Shown here: positions 8,107 through 16,865 of the stretch, one piece after another
How the letters are laid out: the number at the start of each line of letters is the position of its first letter
Position numbering within the stretch: position 1 is the first letter of the stretch
Origin: Ga0077555 sp046154645
Lineage (GTDB): Bacteria > Pseudomonadota > Alphaproteobacteria > Rhizobiales > Hyphomicrobiaceae
Direction of reading: 5' to 3'
Assembly (NCBI GenBank): GCA_046154645.1
Contig: JBJXDZ010000047.1
Coordinates: 20,452 to 84,451 of the forward strand
Length of the DNA: 64,000 nucleotides
Notes under the pieces: generated by a model
What the model was told of the DNA's origin: nothing
The model's database searches: none
Seen by the model: only the letters and a program-made list of their open reading frames with translations
Translations under genes and position numbers: made by a program

Positions 8107-8991
8107 ATGCCCCAACCCGTGATCGGTTTCATTGGCCTTGGCCTGATGGGCGTGGGCTTCACCAGGCGGCTCACGGCGCAAGGCTATGGCGTTGTCGGCT
8201 GCGACGTCGTCGCGGAGAAGGCAGCAGCGGCCATGGCCTGGGGCGTCACGCGCTGCGCCTCGCCGGCCAGGATCGCGGAGGCGGCCGATATCGTCCTCAT
8301 TGCGGTGACGACACCGGCCGATCTCGTGTCCATCGTCGAGGGACCCGACGGCATTCTGTCCGCCGTGATGCCGCGCGCTGCGATCATCGTCGATCACTCG
8401 ACCACCGATATCGCGACCACCCGCCGCCTCGCCGACATGCTGCAGAAGCAGGCTGGCATGGGGTTCATCGATGCGCCGGTCTCTGGCGGACCGGCCGCCG
8501 CCGAAAGCGGTACGCTCGCCATCATGGCTGGCGGCCATGACAGCGCCATCGCCGCCGTCCGCCCAGTGATGGAGCGCCTTGGCCGCTTCACGCATATGGG
8601 CGCTATCGGTGCCGGGCAGGCAACGAAGCTGGTCAACCAGGCACTGGTGCTGACCAACTACTGCGTCATCGCCGAGGCGCTCCGTCTGGCCGAAGCCTAT
8701 GGCATCGATGCCGCGAAGGTGCCCGAGGCGCTGGCCACCGGGCATGCCGGCTCGAACCTGTTGCCGGTGCTGTTCCCGCGCATGCTCGAGCGGGATTTTG
8801 CCGCGCGCGGCTTTGCCCGCCAAGTGTTGAAGGATTTGGAGCTGCTGAACGACGCCGCCCACGAAAAGCGGTTGGCACTGCCCATGGCCGGCCAGGCGCT
8901 GACGCTCTACCGCCTGCTCAACGCTGCCGGCAAAGGGGAGCTGGACGGGTCTGCCATCCTGACGTTGTGGCCCGATCCCGCAACCGGCTGA
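8107..8991 (+). CDS. NAD(P)-dependent beta-hydroxyacid dehydrogenase
   Basis: A 294-residue protein of the 3-hydroxyisobutyrate / tartronate semialdehyde reductase family. Seen: the N-terminal dinucleotide fold GFIGLGLMGVGF (7-18), the substrate-binding DAPVSGGPAAAESG stretch (122-135), and the catalytic lysine K174 in GAGQATKLVNQA. The C-terminal half is the usual all-helical domain. The ATG at 8107 sits immediately before the Rossmann strand. It is transcribed alone between RidA (minus) and the orphan membrane protein. The precise hydroxyacid is not predictable. A weak hairpin overlaps its stop codon but has no T-run. Confidence 0.88.
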   Translation: MPQPVIGFIGLGLMGVGFTRRLTAQGYGVVGCDVVAEKAAAAMAWGVTRCASPARIAEAADIVLIAVTTPADLVSIVEGPDGILSAVMPRAAIIVDHSTTDIATTRRLADMLQKQAGMGFIDAPVSGGPAAAESGTLAIMAGGHDSAIAAVRPVMERLGRFTHMGAIGAGQATKLVNQALVLTNYCVIAEALRLAEAYGIDAAKVPEALATGHAGSNLLPVLFPRMLERDFAARGFARQVLKDLELLNDAAHEKRLALPMAGQALTLYRLLNAAGKGELDGSAILTLWPDPATG

Positions 8992-9093
8992 GCGGTTGCC
9001 CCCCGTCGTTTCGAAAAATATCTGCTGTCAATCAATTCGTTACGCCTTGTCCCTAAAGTTCAGTCTCGGTTTGGGTCAAATTGGAGTGGGGAC

Positions 9094-9657
9094 ATGCAGA
9101 ACCTCTTGCGTCGTGACCTTGGACATCTGGGATTGTGCCTCGACGAGATGATCGCCGAGGTCGAGGCTCAACTGGAAACTTTGGAAGCTGTGCAGGCCCT
9201 GGCGCAACTCGAAACGCGCGAGGCCCTGGGCGAAACGCTGACGGCGGTGTGCGGGCCATCCCTGCGCGCCAGCCTCAAGCGGCAGATCGCCTCCCACCCG
9301 TTGACGACAGCCCGTCGCAAGCTCGCGGAGTTGCAGCTCATCCTGTCGCCACTCGAGGTGGTGAGCACGCCGCAGGACGACACCGCAACCGTTGCTACCG
9401 TGACCGACCTTGCCGCCTATCGGGCGGAGCGGGCTGAGCCCGTCGCGGCGGCCGTGGTCGCCATTCCGGCCAGTCCACCTGCAGCCCCGCGGCGACTGGG
9501 CCGCACGCTGGCGATGCTGGCCCTGTTGGCCGCAACCGGCCTCGGTTCCCTGTCCGTGGCCAGCCAATTGGGCCGCATACCTGGCTTCGACATTTCGGTA
9601 ACCGCCATCCCGACGCCCAGCGCGGCGGCCCGCGTTGATCTCGTGCACGGTTACTGA
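9094..9657 (+). CDS. Hypothetical protein with one membrane segment
   Basis: I do not recognise this 187-residue protein. Residues 1-60 form an amphipathic, Leu/Glu-rich helical region that could be coiled coil (AEVEAQLETLEAVQALAQLE). A Pro/Ala-rich linker follows (113-133), then a single transmembrane helix near 137-157 and a short tail (GFDISVTAIPTPSAAARVD) that would lie outside the membrane. A good ribosome site (GGAGTGGGG) precedes the ATG by about 4 bases. The layout suggests a cytoplasmic sensor or scaffold anchored by one helix. It is monocistronic, with about 100 bases of AT-richer DNA upstream that may hold its promoter. Confidence 0.7.
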   Translation: MQNLLRRDLGHLGLCLDEMIAEVEAQLETLEAVQALAQLETREALGETLTAVCGPSLRASLKRQIASHPLTTARRKLAELQLILSPLEVVSTPQDDTATVATVTDLAAYRAERAEPVAAAVVAIPASPPAAPRRLGRTLAMLALLAATGLGSLSVASQLGRIPGFDISVTAIPTPSAAARVDLVHGY

Positions 9658-9815
9658 ACGCCGCGTCACGTCTGTCTGAAGGAGCCCGACCAATTGGCCG
9701 TGCCGTCTCCGTCGCACCCATAACTGCCAGCTGACACATCGTGTCCGCTTGCCCCGCACGCCAGCCTGTGGCACCCCTTTGTCCGGACACCTTTGGACAA
9801 TGGCGGGGACGCCTC

Positions 9816-11453
9816 GTGGACACTTTCGATTATGTGATTGTTGGTGCCGGCTCGGCCGGCAGCGTACTGGCCAATCGACTGTCGGCCAACGGGCGGCACA
9901 TGGTGTGCGTGCTCGAGGCAGGCCCCAGCGACTGGCTGCCGTGGATCCATATCCCAGCCGGCTTCATCAAGACATTCTACCACCCCAAGGTGAACTGGCT
10001 CTACGCCATGGAACCGACTGAGTGGACGGGCGGGCGTAGCATCCACGCGCCCCGCGGCAAGACGCTGGGTGGCTCATCGTCCATCAACGGCAACGTCTAC
10101 AACCGTGGCCAGCGGCTGGATTTCGACACCTGGTCGCAATTCGGCAATCGCGGCTGGGGCTACGCCGACGTGCTGCCCTATTTCCGGCGCCTGGAGAACC
10201 GCCTCGGCGAGGGTGACCCGACGTTCCGCGGCAAGGATGGCGCCCTCACCGTCTCCGACTGCGATTGGATTCATCCCCTGTGCGAGGCCTTCATTGCCGG
10301 CGCCGTTGAATCCGGCATCCCGCGCAATCCCGATTACAACGGCACCACCCAGGAGGGCGTTGCCTATGCCCAGCGCACCATCCAGAACGGCCGCCGTATG
10401 AGCGCGGCGCGGGCCTTTCTCCATCCCGCCAAGAGCCGCAAGAACCTGACCATCCGCACCCACGCGCACGCCACTCGCATCCTGCTCGAAGGCAAGCGTG
10501 CCGTTGGCGTGCGCTATGCCCGTGGCGGCCGCGGCGGCAGTGAGATCGAGGTGCGCGCCACCAAGGACGTGATCCTCTCCGGCGGCGCCTATAACTCGCC
10601 GCAGCTCATGCTGCTGTCGGGCATCGGGCCGGGCGAGCAATTGCGCCAGCATGGCATCGCGATGCAGCATGGGTTGGCCGGCGTTGGCGAGAATCTGCGG
10701 GACCACTACGCGCCCCGCTTCGTCGCCCGCGTCAAGAACATCGAGACCATCAACGAGCGCGTGCGTGGGCTCAATCTGGTCGGCGAGGTGGCGAAGTGGG
10801 CGCTCACGCGCAAGGGCGTTCTGTCGCTGTCGCCGACGCTGGTCTACGCCTTCTGGCGCTCGCACCCGGACGTTGCTAACTCCGACATCCAGCTCACGTT
10901 CACGCCGGCGAGCTACCGCGAGGGTGTGCAGGGCGAGCTCGAGAGGGAGCCTGGCATGACGGTCGCCTCCTGGCAGCAGCGCCCCGATAGTAAGGGTTAC
11001 GTGCGCCTACGCTCGGCCGACCCCTTCGCCAAGCCGGTGATCAATCCCAATTACCTGGCGGAGGCCTCCGACCGCCGCGTGCTGCTGGCTGCCATGAAGC
11101 TCGCCCGCAGCCTGCTCAAGACCAAGCCGCTCGAGCCTTACTATGCGCACGAGGATTTCCCTGGCCCCAAGGTGCAGTCGGACGACGAGCTGCTTGGCGC
11201 TGCCAAGGAGCGGGGCACCACTACCTTTCATCCCGCCGGCACCTGCCGCATGGGCCCGGCCACCGATCCCCTCGCCGTCGTCGATGACCAGTTGCGTGTG
11301 CACGGCCTCGACGGCTTGCGCGTCATCGACGCCTCGATCATGCCAACGATGCTGTCGGCCAACCTCAACGCCGCCACCATGATGATCGCCGACAAGGCCT
11401 CAGACCTCATCCTCGGCAAGGCGCCACCCGACCCGATCCTGCTGGCGGGCTGA
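9816..11453 (+). CDS. GMC family FAD-dependent oxidoreductase
   Basis: A 545-residue glucose-methanol-choline oxidoreductase, related to choline and alcohol dehydrogenases. Seen: FAD-binding DYVIVGAGSAGSVLANRLS at the N-terminus (GxGxxG at 10-15), the PRGKTLGGSSSINGNVY signature, LSGGAYNSPQLMLLSGIGP, and the C-terminal catalytic region FHPAGTCRMG followed by SANLNAATMMIADKA. I start at GTG 9816, which has a GGGGA ribosome site about 7 bases upstream and brings the FAD motif to the usual distance from the N-terminus; the GTG at 9741 would add 25 unusual residues. A small membrane protein gene follows after 10 bases and may be its partner. Alcohols are the likely substrates. Confidence 0.9.
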   Translation: MDTFDYVIVGAGSAGSVLANRLSANGRHMVCVLEAGPSDWLPWIHIPAGFIKTFYHPKVNWLYAMEPTEWTGGRSIHAPRGKTLGGSSSINGNVYNRGQRLDFDTWSQFGNRGWGYADVLPYFRRLENRLGEGDPTFRGKDGALTVSDCDWIHPLCEAFIAGAVESGIPRNPDYNGTTQEGVAYAQRTIQNGRRMSAARAFLHPAKSRKNLTIRTHAHATRILLEGKRAVGVRYARGGRGGSEIEVRATKDVILSGGAYNSPQLMLLSGIGPGEQLRQHGIAMQHGLAGVGENLRDHYAPRFVARVKNIETINERVRGLNLVGEVAKWALTRKGVLSLSPTLVYAFWRSHPDVANSDIQLTFTPASYREGVQGELEREPGMTVASWQQRPDSKGYVRLRSADPFAKPVINPNYLAEASDRRVLLAAMKLARSLLKTKPLEPYYAHEDFPGPKVQSDDELLGAAKERGTTTFHPAGTCRMGPATDPLAVVDDQLRVHGLDGLRVIDASIMPTMLSANLNAATMMIADKASDLILGKAPPDPILLAG

Positions 11454-11463
11454 AAGAACACCA

Positions 11464-11829
11464 ATGGCGCACCAGTTGCTGTGGATCGAGGTGATCGTCA
11501 AACTGGCGGGCGGTCTGCTGCTGCTGCTCGCGCCCCGACTATTGGCCCGTGCGCTCGGCCTGCCGCCGGCCGAAAGTCCATTCTGGCCGCGCCTGCTGGG
11601 CGGCGTGCTGATCGGCATCGCCGCCGCCGCCTTTGTCGAGGTCAAGCTCAAGACCGGCAGCGGGCTCGGCCTCGGCGGGGCCATCGCCATCAACCTGGCC
11701 GGTGTTGCGTGCCTTGGCGCCCTGCTCATTCTGGGACAAGGCGGCCCATTGCGCCGTGGCCGCGCCGTGCTCTGGCTGGTAGCGGGCGTCTTCGCCACCC
11801 TGGCCCTGGTCGAGATCGCCTGGCTGTGA
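11464..11829 (+). CDS. Small integral membrane protein (about four helices)
   Basis: A 121-residue hydrophobic protein with about four membrane helices (near residues 8-30, 42-60, 70-90 and 100-120) and short charged turns such as EVKLKTGSG and GPLRRGR. I do not recognise a named family. The start ATG lies 10 bases after the GMC oxidoreductase stop, so the two are probably co-transcribed. It could anchor the oxidoreductase or link it to the quinone pool, but that is a guess from position only. Confidence 0.7.
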   Translation: MAHQLLWIEVIVKLAGGLLLLLAPRLLARALGLPPAESPFWPRLLGGVLIGIAAAAFVEVKLKTGSGLGLGGAIAINLAGVACLGALLILGQGGPLRRGRAVLWLVAGVFATLALVEIAWL

Positions 11830-11958
11830 GCCCGCCCAAGGCCGCGTCCAGGCCACCGCGCACGGGGGCGCGCCCATACCCCGGTCACGAAATCGTTATG
11901 GCATAGCTTTTGCTCCCTCGCTTCCCGAGCCCGCCTGTTCCCGGAAGTGAGACGACGC

Positions 11959-13215
11959 ATGGCCAACGCCTTATTTCAGCGCCTCGACAATCCCCTTGCA
12001 TCGCCCGCGCCGGATCTGGCTCTCAGCTTGAGCACCGGCGACACGGCCCAAGCGGCGCCCATGCGCCTCGACATGACCCTGATCGACACGATGGCAGGCT
12101 TCGAGGCCCTCGAAGCCGAATGGACCAGCCTGCTGGCGCGCAGCCTGCAGCCGCACCAGGTGTTCCAGACCTTCAACTGGCATTGGCACTGGTGCCAGCA
12201 CTACGCGGCCCGCCCTGGCATCCGTGGCGCCACCCTCGCCATCGTCACAGGCCGCCGCGCAGGCCGCCTGGAGCTGATCCTGCCCCTGGCCATGACGCGT
12301 ATCGCGGGCCTGCGCCAGCTCTCCTGGATGGGTGAGCCGGTGTCGCAATATGGCGACGCCATCGCGGCGCCCGAGGCTGCCGACCTCGCCACGCTGGCTG
12401 CAGCCTTCGATTTCGCGGTCAAGGCCACCGGCGCCGACGTCGCTAACCTGCGCAAGGTGCGCGCCGACGCCCAGATCGCGCCGCTGCTCGTGGCCCGCCA
12501 TGCCGACATCATCGACAGCGAGGAGGCACCCTACATGAGCCTCGCCAATGCACCTGACTACGAGGCTTACGAGAGCCGGGCTCCGTCCAAGCGGCGCAAG
12601 AACCGCCGTCGTCACATGCGCCGGCTGGAAGAGCGCGGCAGCGTCGTCTTCGAGCAACTGAGCGGCACCGACTTGGCAGCCCACCTCGCCGACTATGCGA
12701 TCCGCCTGAAGCGGGCACAGCTGAAAGGCAAGGGCGGCGTTGCCCCCACGCTCGCCGATCCTCGCTTCGCCGCCTTCTTCGCTGACGCCGCCCACAGCCG
12801 CGGCCGACCGGTCGGTTGCCAGGTCATGGCGCTGCGCAGCGGCAACGAAATCGCCGCCATGCAGATCGTGCTCGACCACGGCACGCACCGCTTCCTGCAT
12901 GTCGCCGTGTTCGCCGGCAAGTTCGAGAAATGCGGCGTCGGCGGCCTGCTGCTCGAGCATGCCATCGCCAACTGTTTCGCGAGCGGCATCACCACCTTCG
13001 ACCTGCTGGCGCCGAAGCACGAATACAAGATGGATTTCGCCGACGGCACCGTGCTCGTCAACGATCATGCCGTTGGACTTACATTCGCTGGCCGCGTTTA
13101 CGTGCGTGGCATCCTTGGCATGCGCGCCAACGTCAAGACCGCCATCGAAAGCCTCCCCGCCCCCGCGCGCCGCGTCGTCGGTGATGCGATCGCCCGCGTG
13201 CGCCGCCGAGCCTGA
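11959..13215 (+). CDS. GNAT/CelD-like acyltransferase (BioF2-like)
   Basis: A 418-residue protein of the CelD/BioF2-like group, which carries a GNAT acetyltransferase domain in its C-terminal half. Seen: an N-terminal half with the motif FQTFNWHWHWCQHY, a strongly basic linker (SKRRKNRRRHMRRLEERG), then the GNAT-like part with HRFLHVAVFAGKFEKCGVGG, a likely acetyl-CoA loop, and FDLLAPKHEYKMDF. Such proteins often occur with exopolysaccharide or cellulose genes. I chose ATG 11959, with GGAAG about 11 bases upstream, over GTG 11947. No signal peptide is present. Neighbours give no pathway. Confidence 0.8.
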   Translation: MANALFQRLDNPLASPAPDLALSLSTGDTAQAAPMRLDMTLIDTMAGFEALEAEWTSLLARSLQPHQVFQTFNWHWHWCQHYAARPGIRGATLAIVTGRRAGRLELILPLAMTRIAGLRQLSWMGEPVSQYGDAIAAPEAADLATLAAAFDFAVKATGADVANLRKVRADAQIAPLLVARHADIIDSEEAPYMSLANAPDYEAYESRAPSKRRKNRRRHMRRLEERGSVVFEQLSGTDLAAHLADYAIRLKRAQLKGKGGVAPTLADPRFAAFFADAAHSRGRPVGCQVMALRSGNEIAAMQIVLDHGTHRFLHVAVFAGKFEKCGVGGLLLEHAIANCFASGITTFDLLAPKHEYKMDFADGTVLVNDHAVGLTFAGRVYVRGILGMRANVKTAIESLPAPARRVVGDAIARVRRRA

Positions 13216-13300
13216 GCCGTGCAGGCCGCCGACGCGAACAGTATCTCCAACAACTGGCGCTTCGACGGGGTGTGGCTGGAGCCTTAGGCCCAGCCTGGCC

Positions 13301-13681
13301 TCATCTCCGGCGCAGCCGGCTGCAGTATCGCCGGAACTCGACAGGCGTGAGCCGCGTTGCCTTCGACCAGCCTTTGTCGCAGGTCTCGGCCGTTACCTGC
13401 ACCGGCCGCGCATTGGGATAGATCACCGCCGGTTCCCGAGGCTTCAGGGGCGCAATAGGCGGTGGTGACGGAATGGCACCGCGCGGCCAGATCGGCGTGC
13501 CGGTCGCCTCCCCGGGCCGCCCCGAATACTGCGGAATAGGCCGGGCATAGGGATCGGCCGGCACGCCCATGGGCGAGGGCACGTACCGGCCTTCGCGGTC
13601 GTACTGTGCCTTGGCCGGCGTCAGCGAGGCGACGCAGACCAGCGCTGCAATGAGGACCCGCATGGACATTTCAATAGTCAT
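13301..13681 (-). CDS. Small secreted proline-rich protein
   Basis: Not a family I recognise. The product has a clear N-terminal signal peptide (MRVLIAALVCVASLTPAKA) followed by a proline- and tyrosine-rich mature region and a compact C-terminal part with two cysteines (ETCDKGWSKATRLTP and RRYCSRLRRR) that could form one disulfide. Three in-frame ATGs lie at 13681, 13669 and 13663; all leave the signal sequence intact and none has a convincing ribosome site, so the exact start is open. It is followed upstream on the same strand, after 116 bases, by another small secreted protein. Periplasmic or surface location is inferred. Confidence 0.65.
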   Translation of the reverse strand: MTIEMSMRVLIAALVCVASLTPAKAQYDREGRYVPSPMGVPADPYARPIPQYSGRPGEATGTPIWPRGAIPSPPPIAPLKPREPAVIYPNARPVQVTAETCDKGWSKATRLTPVEFRRYCSRLRRR

Positions 13682-13797
13682 GTCCGTTATATTGGGCGTC
13701 GCTTCGTTCCTGCCAAGCGCTGAGACGGCGCGCGGACAACCGCAAATGGCGTGTCCCACCCCAAGGCCGGGCCGAACGGGCGAGATCAGGCCTGCGG

Positions 13798-14172
13798 CTA
13801 CTTCTTGGCAGGTGGCGCTGCCGGAGGCGTCCCGGCCGGCGGCGTGGCGCCGGGAGGTGTCTCAGCCGGCGGTTCGGGGGTATCGTAGTAGAGGTAGCCT
13901 TCCTCGATCGATACCGCCTCGTTGCCTTCCAGCTCGTACTCGTCCTCCTCGCTGTCGTTGAGGCGGATGACGCAGCCCTTGGCGCACAAGTTCTCGAGCA
14001 CCTGGTTGGCCTTGAGGACATGGTCCGACTTCTTCGCCCCATCCTCTTCGATGATGGTGAGCTTGTGGTCTTTGTCGTCACGGTTGGTGATGGTCACCGC
14101 ACAGGCCGACTGGACGCTCAAGCACAGCGTCAGAAGCATTGCCGCAGTCGCGGCCGAGGCGCGAAACGTCAT
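13798..14172 (-). CDS. Small secreted acidic protein with Pro-rich tail
   Basis: A 124-residue protein with a signal peptide (residues 1-25, ending around SVQSACA), a short acidic beta-rich domain (VTITNRDDKDHKLTIIEEDG, then LNDSEEDEYELEGNEAV) containing a C-x-x-x-C pair in LCAKGCVIR, and a low-complexity tail with repeated T-P-P. The domain has the feel of a small cupredoxin-like or lectin-like fold, but no metal-ligand pattern is clear. I do not assign a function. The ATG at 14172 was chosen over 14199 because the signal peptide starts there. Confidence 0.7.
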   Translation of the reverse strand: MTFRASAATAAMLLTLCLSVQSACAVTITNRDDKDHKLTIIEEDGAKKSDHVLKANQVLENLCAKGCVIRLNDSEEDEYELEGNEAVSIEEGYLYYDTPEPPAETPPGATPPAGTPPAAPPAKK

Positions 14173-14310
14173 GGCAGGGAACTCCGCTTCCCGAATCATT
14201 GCTGCAACGTTGTAATGCCTCTTTTGGGCATTGCTACGCCTTAGTCCAGCCGAATTGCCGCAGCCGAGGGTCGCATCGCCGGCCCATCACCTGTGCCATC
14301 ACCAAACATC

Positions 14311-14601
14311 CTATCTCGTTGGCCGGACAGTGAAACCGGGAACCTCCAGAGGCGCCTCATTGAACTCCTTGACCATGGCCACGGACGCAGAAACCGGCCC
14401 GCTGTGACATTTTTGGATCATGGCAGCGACCTTGTCCTGCGGCCCCGCAATGACGGCCTCGACACCACCATCGCGCCGGTTGGCAACCCAGCCGTCGAGC
14501 CCCAGCGCCCCGGCCGTCGCCACCACCCAGGCGCGAAAGCCCACGCCCTGCACGTGGCCTTCGATGCGCAGGCGCACGGTGCGGCGGTCGGCGTCGGCCA
14601 T
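14311..14601 (-). CDS. acyP: Acylphosphatase
   Basis: A 96-residue acylphosphatase, the small ferredoxin-like enzyme that hydrolyses carboxyl-phosphate bonds such as those in acetyl phosphate and 1,3-bisphosphoglycerate. Seen: RIEGHVQGVGFRAWV, with the catalytic arginine in the phosphate-binding loop, and GWVANRRDGGVEAV, with the catalytic asparagine. Length matches the family (about 90-100). The ATG at 14601 has a strong GAGGTGG ribosome site five bases upstream; the GTG at 14610 lies within that site. It is transcribed behind the gamma-glutamyltransferase gene, 10 bases after its stop, so co-transcription is likely. Confidence 0.92.
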   Translation of the reverse strand: MADADRRTVRLRIEGHVQGVGFRAWVVATAGALGLDGWVANRRDGGVEAVIAGPQDKVAAMIQKCHSGPVSASVAMVKEFNEAPLEVPGFTVRPTR

Positions 14602-14611
14602 GGCAGCCACC

Positions 14612-16201
14612 TCAATACCCGAGCGCCATGCCGTCCTTGCGCGGGTCGGAGGCGCCGACCAGGGTGCCGTTGGCGCGGTCGAACATGACGATCTGGCCGC
14701 CGCCCCAGGGCTCCGGCCGGCGCTCGACCGGATGACCCATGGCCTTCAGCGCGTTGGCGACGTCGGCTGGCACCGAGTCTTCGACCCACAGCTTGCCGCC
14801 TTCGAAGAACACGCGCGGATTGTCAAGCGCCTCCTGCGGGTCCATCCCGTAGTCCAGCATGTTGCTCATGACATAGACGTGCCCCATGGGCTGAAAATTG
14901 GCGCCCATGACGCCGAACGACAGCCACGGCTTGCCGTCTCGATAGGCCATGGCCGGCACCAGCGTATGCATGGGCCGTTTGCCCGGGGCGATACAATTGC
15001 GATGCTTGGGATCGAGCACGAAGCCCTGCGCCCGGTTGTGGAACACGACGCCGGTCTTCTGCGTCGCGAGCCCCGAGCCGAAACCCGAGAAAATCGAGTT
15101 GATGAACGACACCGCCATGCCGTCCCCGTCGACCACCGTCATGTAGATGGTGTCGGTACCTTTGGGCTCGGGGATGGGACCCAGATCCGCCTTGCGGACC
15201 TTGCGATCGATGCGCTTGGCAAGCTCGTCGGCGAAGGCGTCGGATAGCATATGCGCCACCGGCACGTCGGCGCGCTCGGGATCAGCGACGAATTGGTCGC
15301 GCATGGCGAAGGTCAGCCGGACCGCTTCCATCAGCACGTGATAGCGCTCGGTGCTGGCGGGGCCGTCGCCGAGCTTGCCGCCGATGCGATCAAGGATTTT
15401 CAGCATCACCAGCGCCACGATGCCGTGCAGGTTGGGCGGCAGCTCGTAGAGCGTCGTGCCCTTGTAGTCGACCGAGATCGGATCGACGTAGGAGCAGCGC
15501 TGGCCGGCGAAATCCTCGAGCGTATGCAGGCCACCGAGCCCCTTCAGCTCCGCCACCATGTCCGCCGCCACCTCGCCGGTGTAGAAGCCGTCGCGGCCCT
15601 GCTCGGCGATGCGACGCAGCGTCTTGCCCAGCGCCGGGAACTTCATGATCTCGCCGACGCGCGGAATGCGGCCATCCTTCAGCAGGTGCTTGGTGGCGCC
15701 GACATTGCCTTTGATCTTGGTCTCCAGCGTGGCCCAGTCATGCGCCACACGGGCATGCACCGGAAAGCCCTTCTCGGCGTACTCGATGGCCGGTGCCAGC
15801 ACATCAGCGAAGGTCTTGCGGCCGTGGTCCTTCAGGAGGGTCGCCCAGGCATCAATGGAGCACGGGATCGACACCGCATGCGGCGTCTGCGTCTCGATCT
15901 GCTTGATGCCGGCCTTCTGGTACCACTCTACGGTCGCAGCCTTCGGCGCCCGGCCTGAGCCATTCAGCGCAATCGGCTTCTGTCCCGGCTTGGCGATCAA
16001 CGCGAAGCAATCGCCGCCAATGCCCGTCATGGCCGGCTCGACCACGCACATGACCGCCGTTGCCGTGATCGCCGCGTCGACCGCGTTGCCGCCTTGCTTC
16101 AGCATGTCGATGGCCGCCACGCTGGCCAGCGGATGCGACGTCGCGCACATGGCCTTGGTGCCGATGACGGGTGACCGTCCGGGGAAATGGAAATTGCGCA
16201 T
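14612..16201 (-). CDS. ggt: Gamma-glutamyltransferase family protein
   Basis: A 529-residue Ntn-hydrolase of the gamma-glutamyltransferase family, made as a precursor that cuts itself into two chains. Seen: MCATSHPLASVAAIDMLKQG and GGNAVDAAITATA near the N-terminus, GIGGDCFALI, and the small-subunit start around GTDTIYMTVVDGDG, whose threonine (in DTIY) aligns with the catalytic nucleophile of the family; SGFGSG follows. No signal peptide is visible, unlike the periplasmic E. coli enzyme, so a cytoplasmic hydrolase or acylase role is possible. The start at 16201 has GGAGA eight bases upstream. It is probably co-transcribed with acyP. Confidence 0.88.
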   Translation of the reverse strand: MRNFHFPGRSPVIGTKAMCATSHPLASVAAIDMLKQGGNAVDAAITATAVMCVVEPAMTGIGGDCFALIAKPGQKPIALNGSGRAPKAATVEWYQKAGIKQIETQTPHAVSIPCSIDAWATLLKDHGRKTFADVLAPAIEYAEKGFPVHARVAHDWATLETKIKGNVGATKHLLKDGRIPRVGEIMKFPALGKTLRRIAEQGRDGFYTGEVAADMVAELKGLGGLHTLEDFAGQRCSYVDPISVDYKGTTLYELPPNLHGIVALVMLKILDRIGGKLGDGPASTERYHVLMEAVRLTFAMRDQFVADPERADVPVAHMLSDAFADELAKRIDRKVRKADLGPIPEPKGTDTIYMTVVDGDGMAVSFINSIFSGFGSGLATQKTGVVFHNRAQGFVLDPKHRNCIAPGKRPMHTLVPAMAYRDGKPWLSFGVMGANFQPMGHVYVMSNMLDYGMDPQEALDNPRVFFEGGKLWVEDSVPADVANALKAMGHPVERRPEPWGGGQIVMFDRANGTLVGASDPRKDGMALGY

Positions 16202-16244
16202 CAGACGGGTCTCCTTGGCCCAGACCGGCGCGCCGACTCTGTCG

Positions 16245-16865
16245 TCAGGCGCCTTTGGTCTGAGGGAAATACTGCGGTGCCTCGCCGCGAGCAAACATCC
16301 CGTAGTCCCGGGACACCAGAACCAGATGCGCTGCACTGACGCATGGGTCCTGGTCAGCCATGGCCATCAGACCTTCTCCGACCTCACGCCCAGCGACGTC
16401 GGCGACGAAGGCATAGGCCTTATCGTTGTAGACGCTGCGCCAGCCCTCGCCAGCGATGCCATCGGGATGGAACAACGCCCCTTCACTGCGCACCACGATC
16501 ATCCAGCGTTCAGGCGTCCGCGCGGTATCGTTGTAGGTGAGCCCCGGCTCCAGCTTGGCAACCAGCCGCCCCGCCATGTCCGCCGCAACCGCGCCAACGC
16601 GCAGCCGGTAGTCTTCGAACACCTCACGGCGGCCCGCCGTCTGCGCCCCATAATGGCGCCCGTTGGCTCGCCAGCGCGCCAAGCTGGCCTCGTCTGCCCA
16701 CAGTTGATGCGAGAGCATGGTGCGGGGCCGGCTGAGGCTGCGGAAACGGTCCAGATAGGCGACGCCGCCGGATGCCTCGAGCTCGGGCTTCAAGCCGCCG
16801 GCAATCTCCAGGTAGCGATCGTCCTGGCCGGGCCGTGGTGTCACTTCGAAGAACAGCGCGATCAT
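16245..16865 (-). CDS. Antibiotic biosynthesis monooxygenase (ABM) domain protein
   Basis: A 206-residue protein whose N-terminal 100 residues look like an ABM/dimeric ferredoxin-like barrel (MIALFFEVTPRPGQDDRYLE, then the SHQLWADEASLARWRANGRH helix). The second half (from about 110) is a further alpha/beta segment that ends in VLVSRDYGMFARGEAPQYF and may be a second copy of the fold. Such proteins act as cofactor-free monooxygenases or as heme/small-molecule binders, and no catalytic assignment is possible. The ATG at 16865 is set by GGAGCGG upstream; the frame continues to 17252 but that part is arginine-rich and repeat-containing. It lies 43 bases upstream of the ggt gene. Confidence 0.72.
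   Translation of the reverse strand: MIALFFEVTPRPGQDDRYLEIAGGLKPELEASGGVAYLDRFRSLSRPRTMLSHQLWADEASLARWRANGRHYGAQTAGRREVFEDYRLRVGAVAADMAGRLVAKLEPGLTYNDTARTPERWMIVVRSEGALFHPDGIAGEGWRSVYNDKAYAFVADVAGREVGEGLMAMADQDPCVSAAHLVLVSRDYGMFARGEAPQYFPQTKGA

Noticed and set aside
8980..8999. Terminator over the stop codon of the first beta-hydroxyacid dehydrogenase
   Set aside because: A 7-bp hairpin exists but is followed by a C-run, not a T-run, and it overlaps the coding sequence.
13219..13287. Small open frame starting with GTG and ending VWLEP
   Set aside because: Only 22 codons with no ribosome site; perhaps a gene remnant, not supported as a gene.
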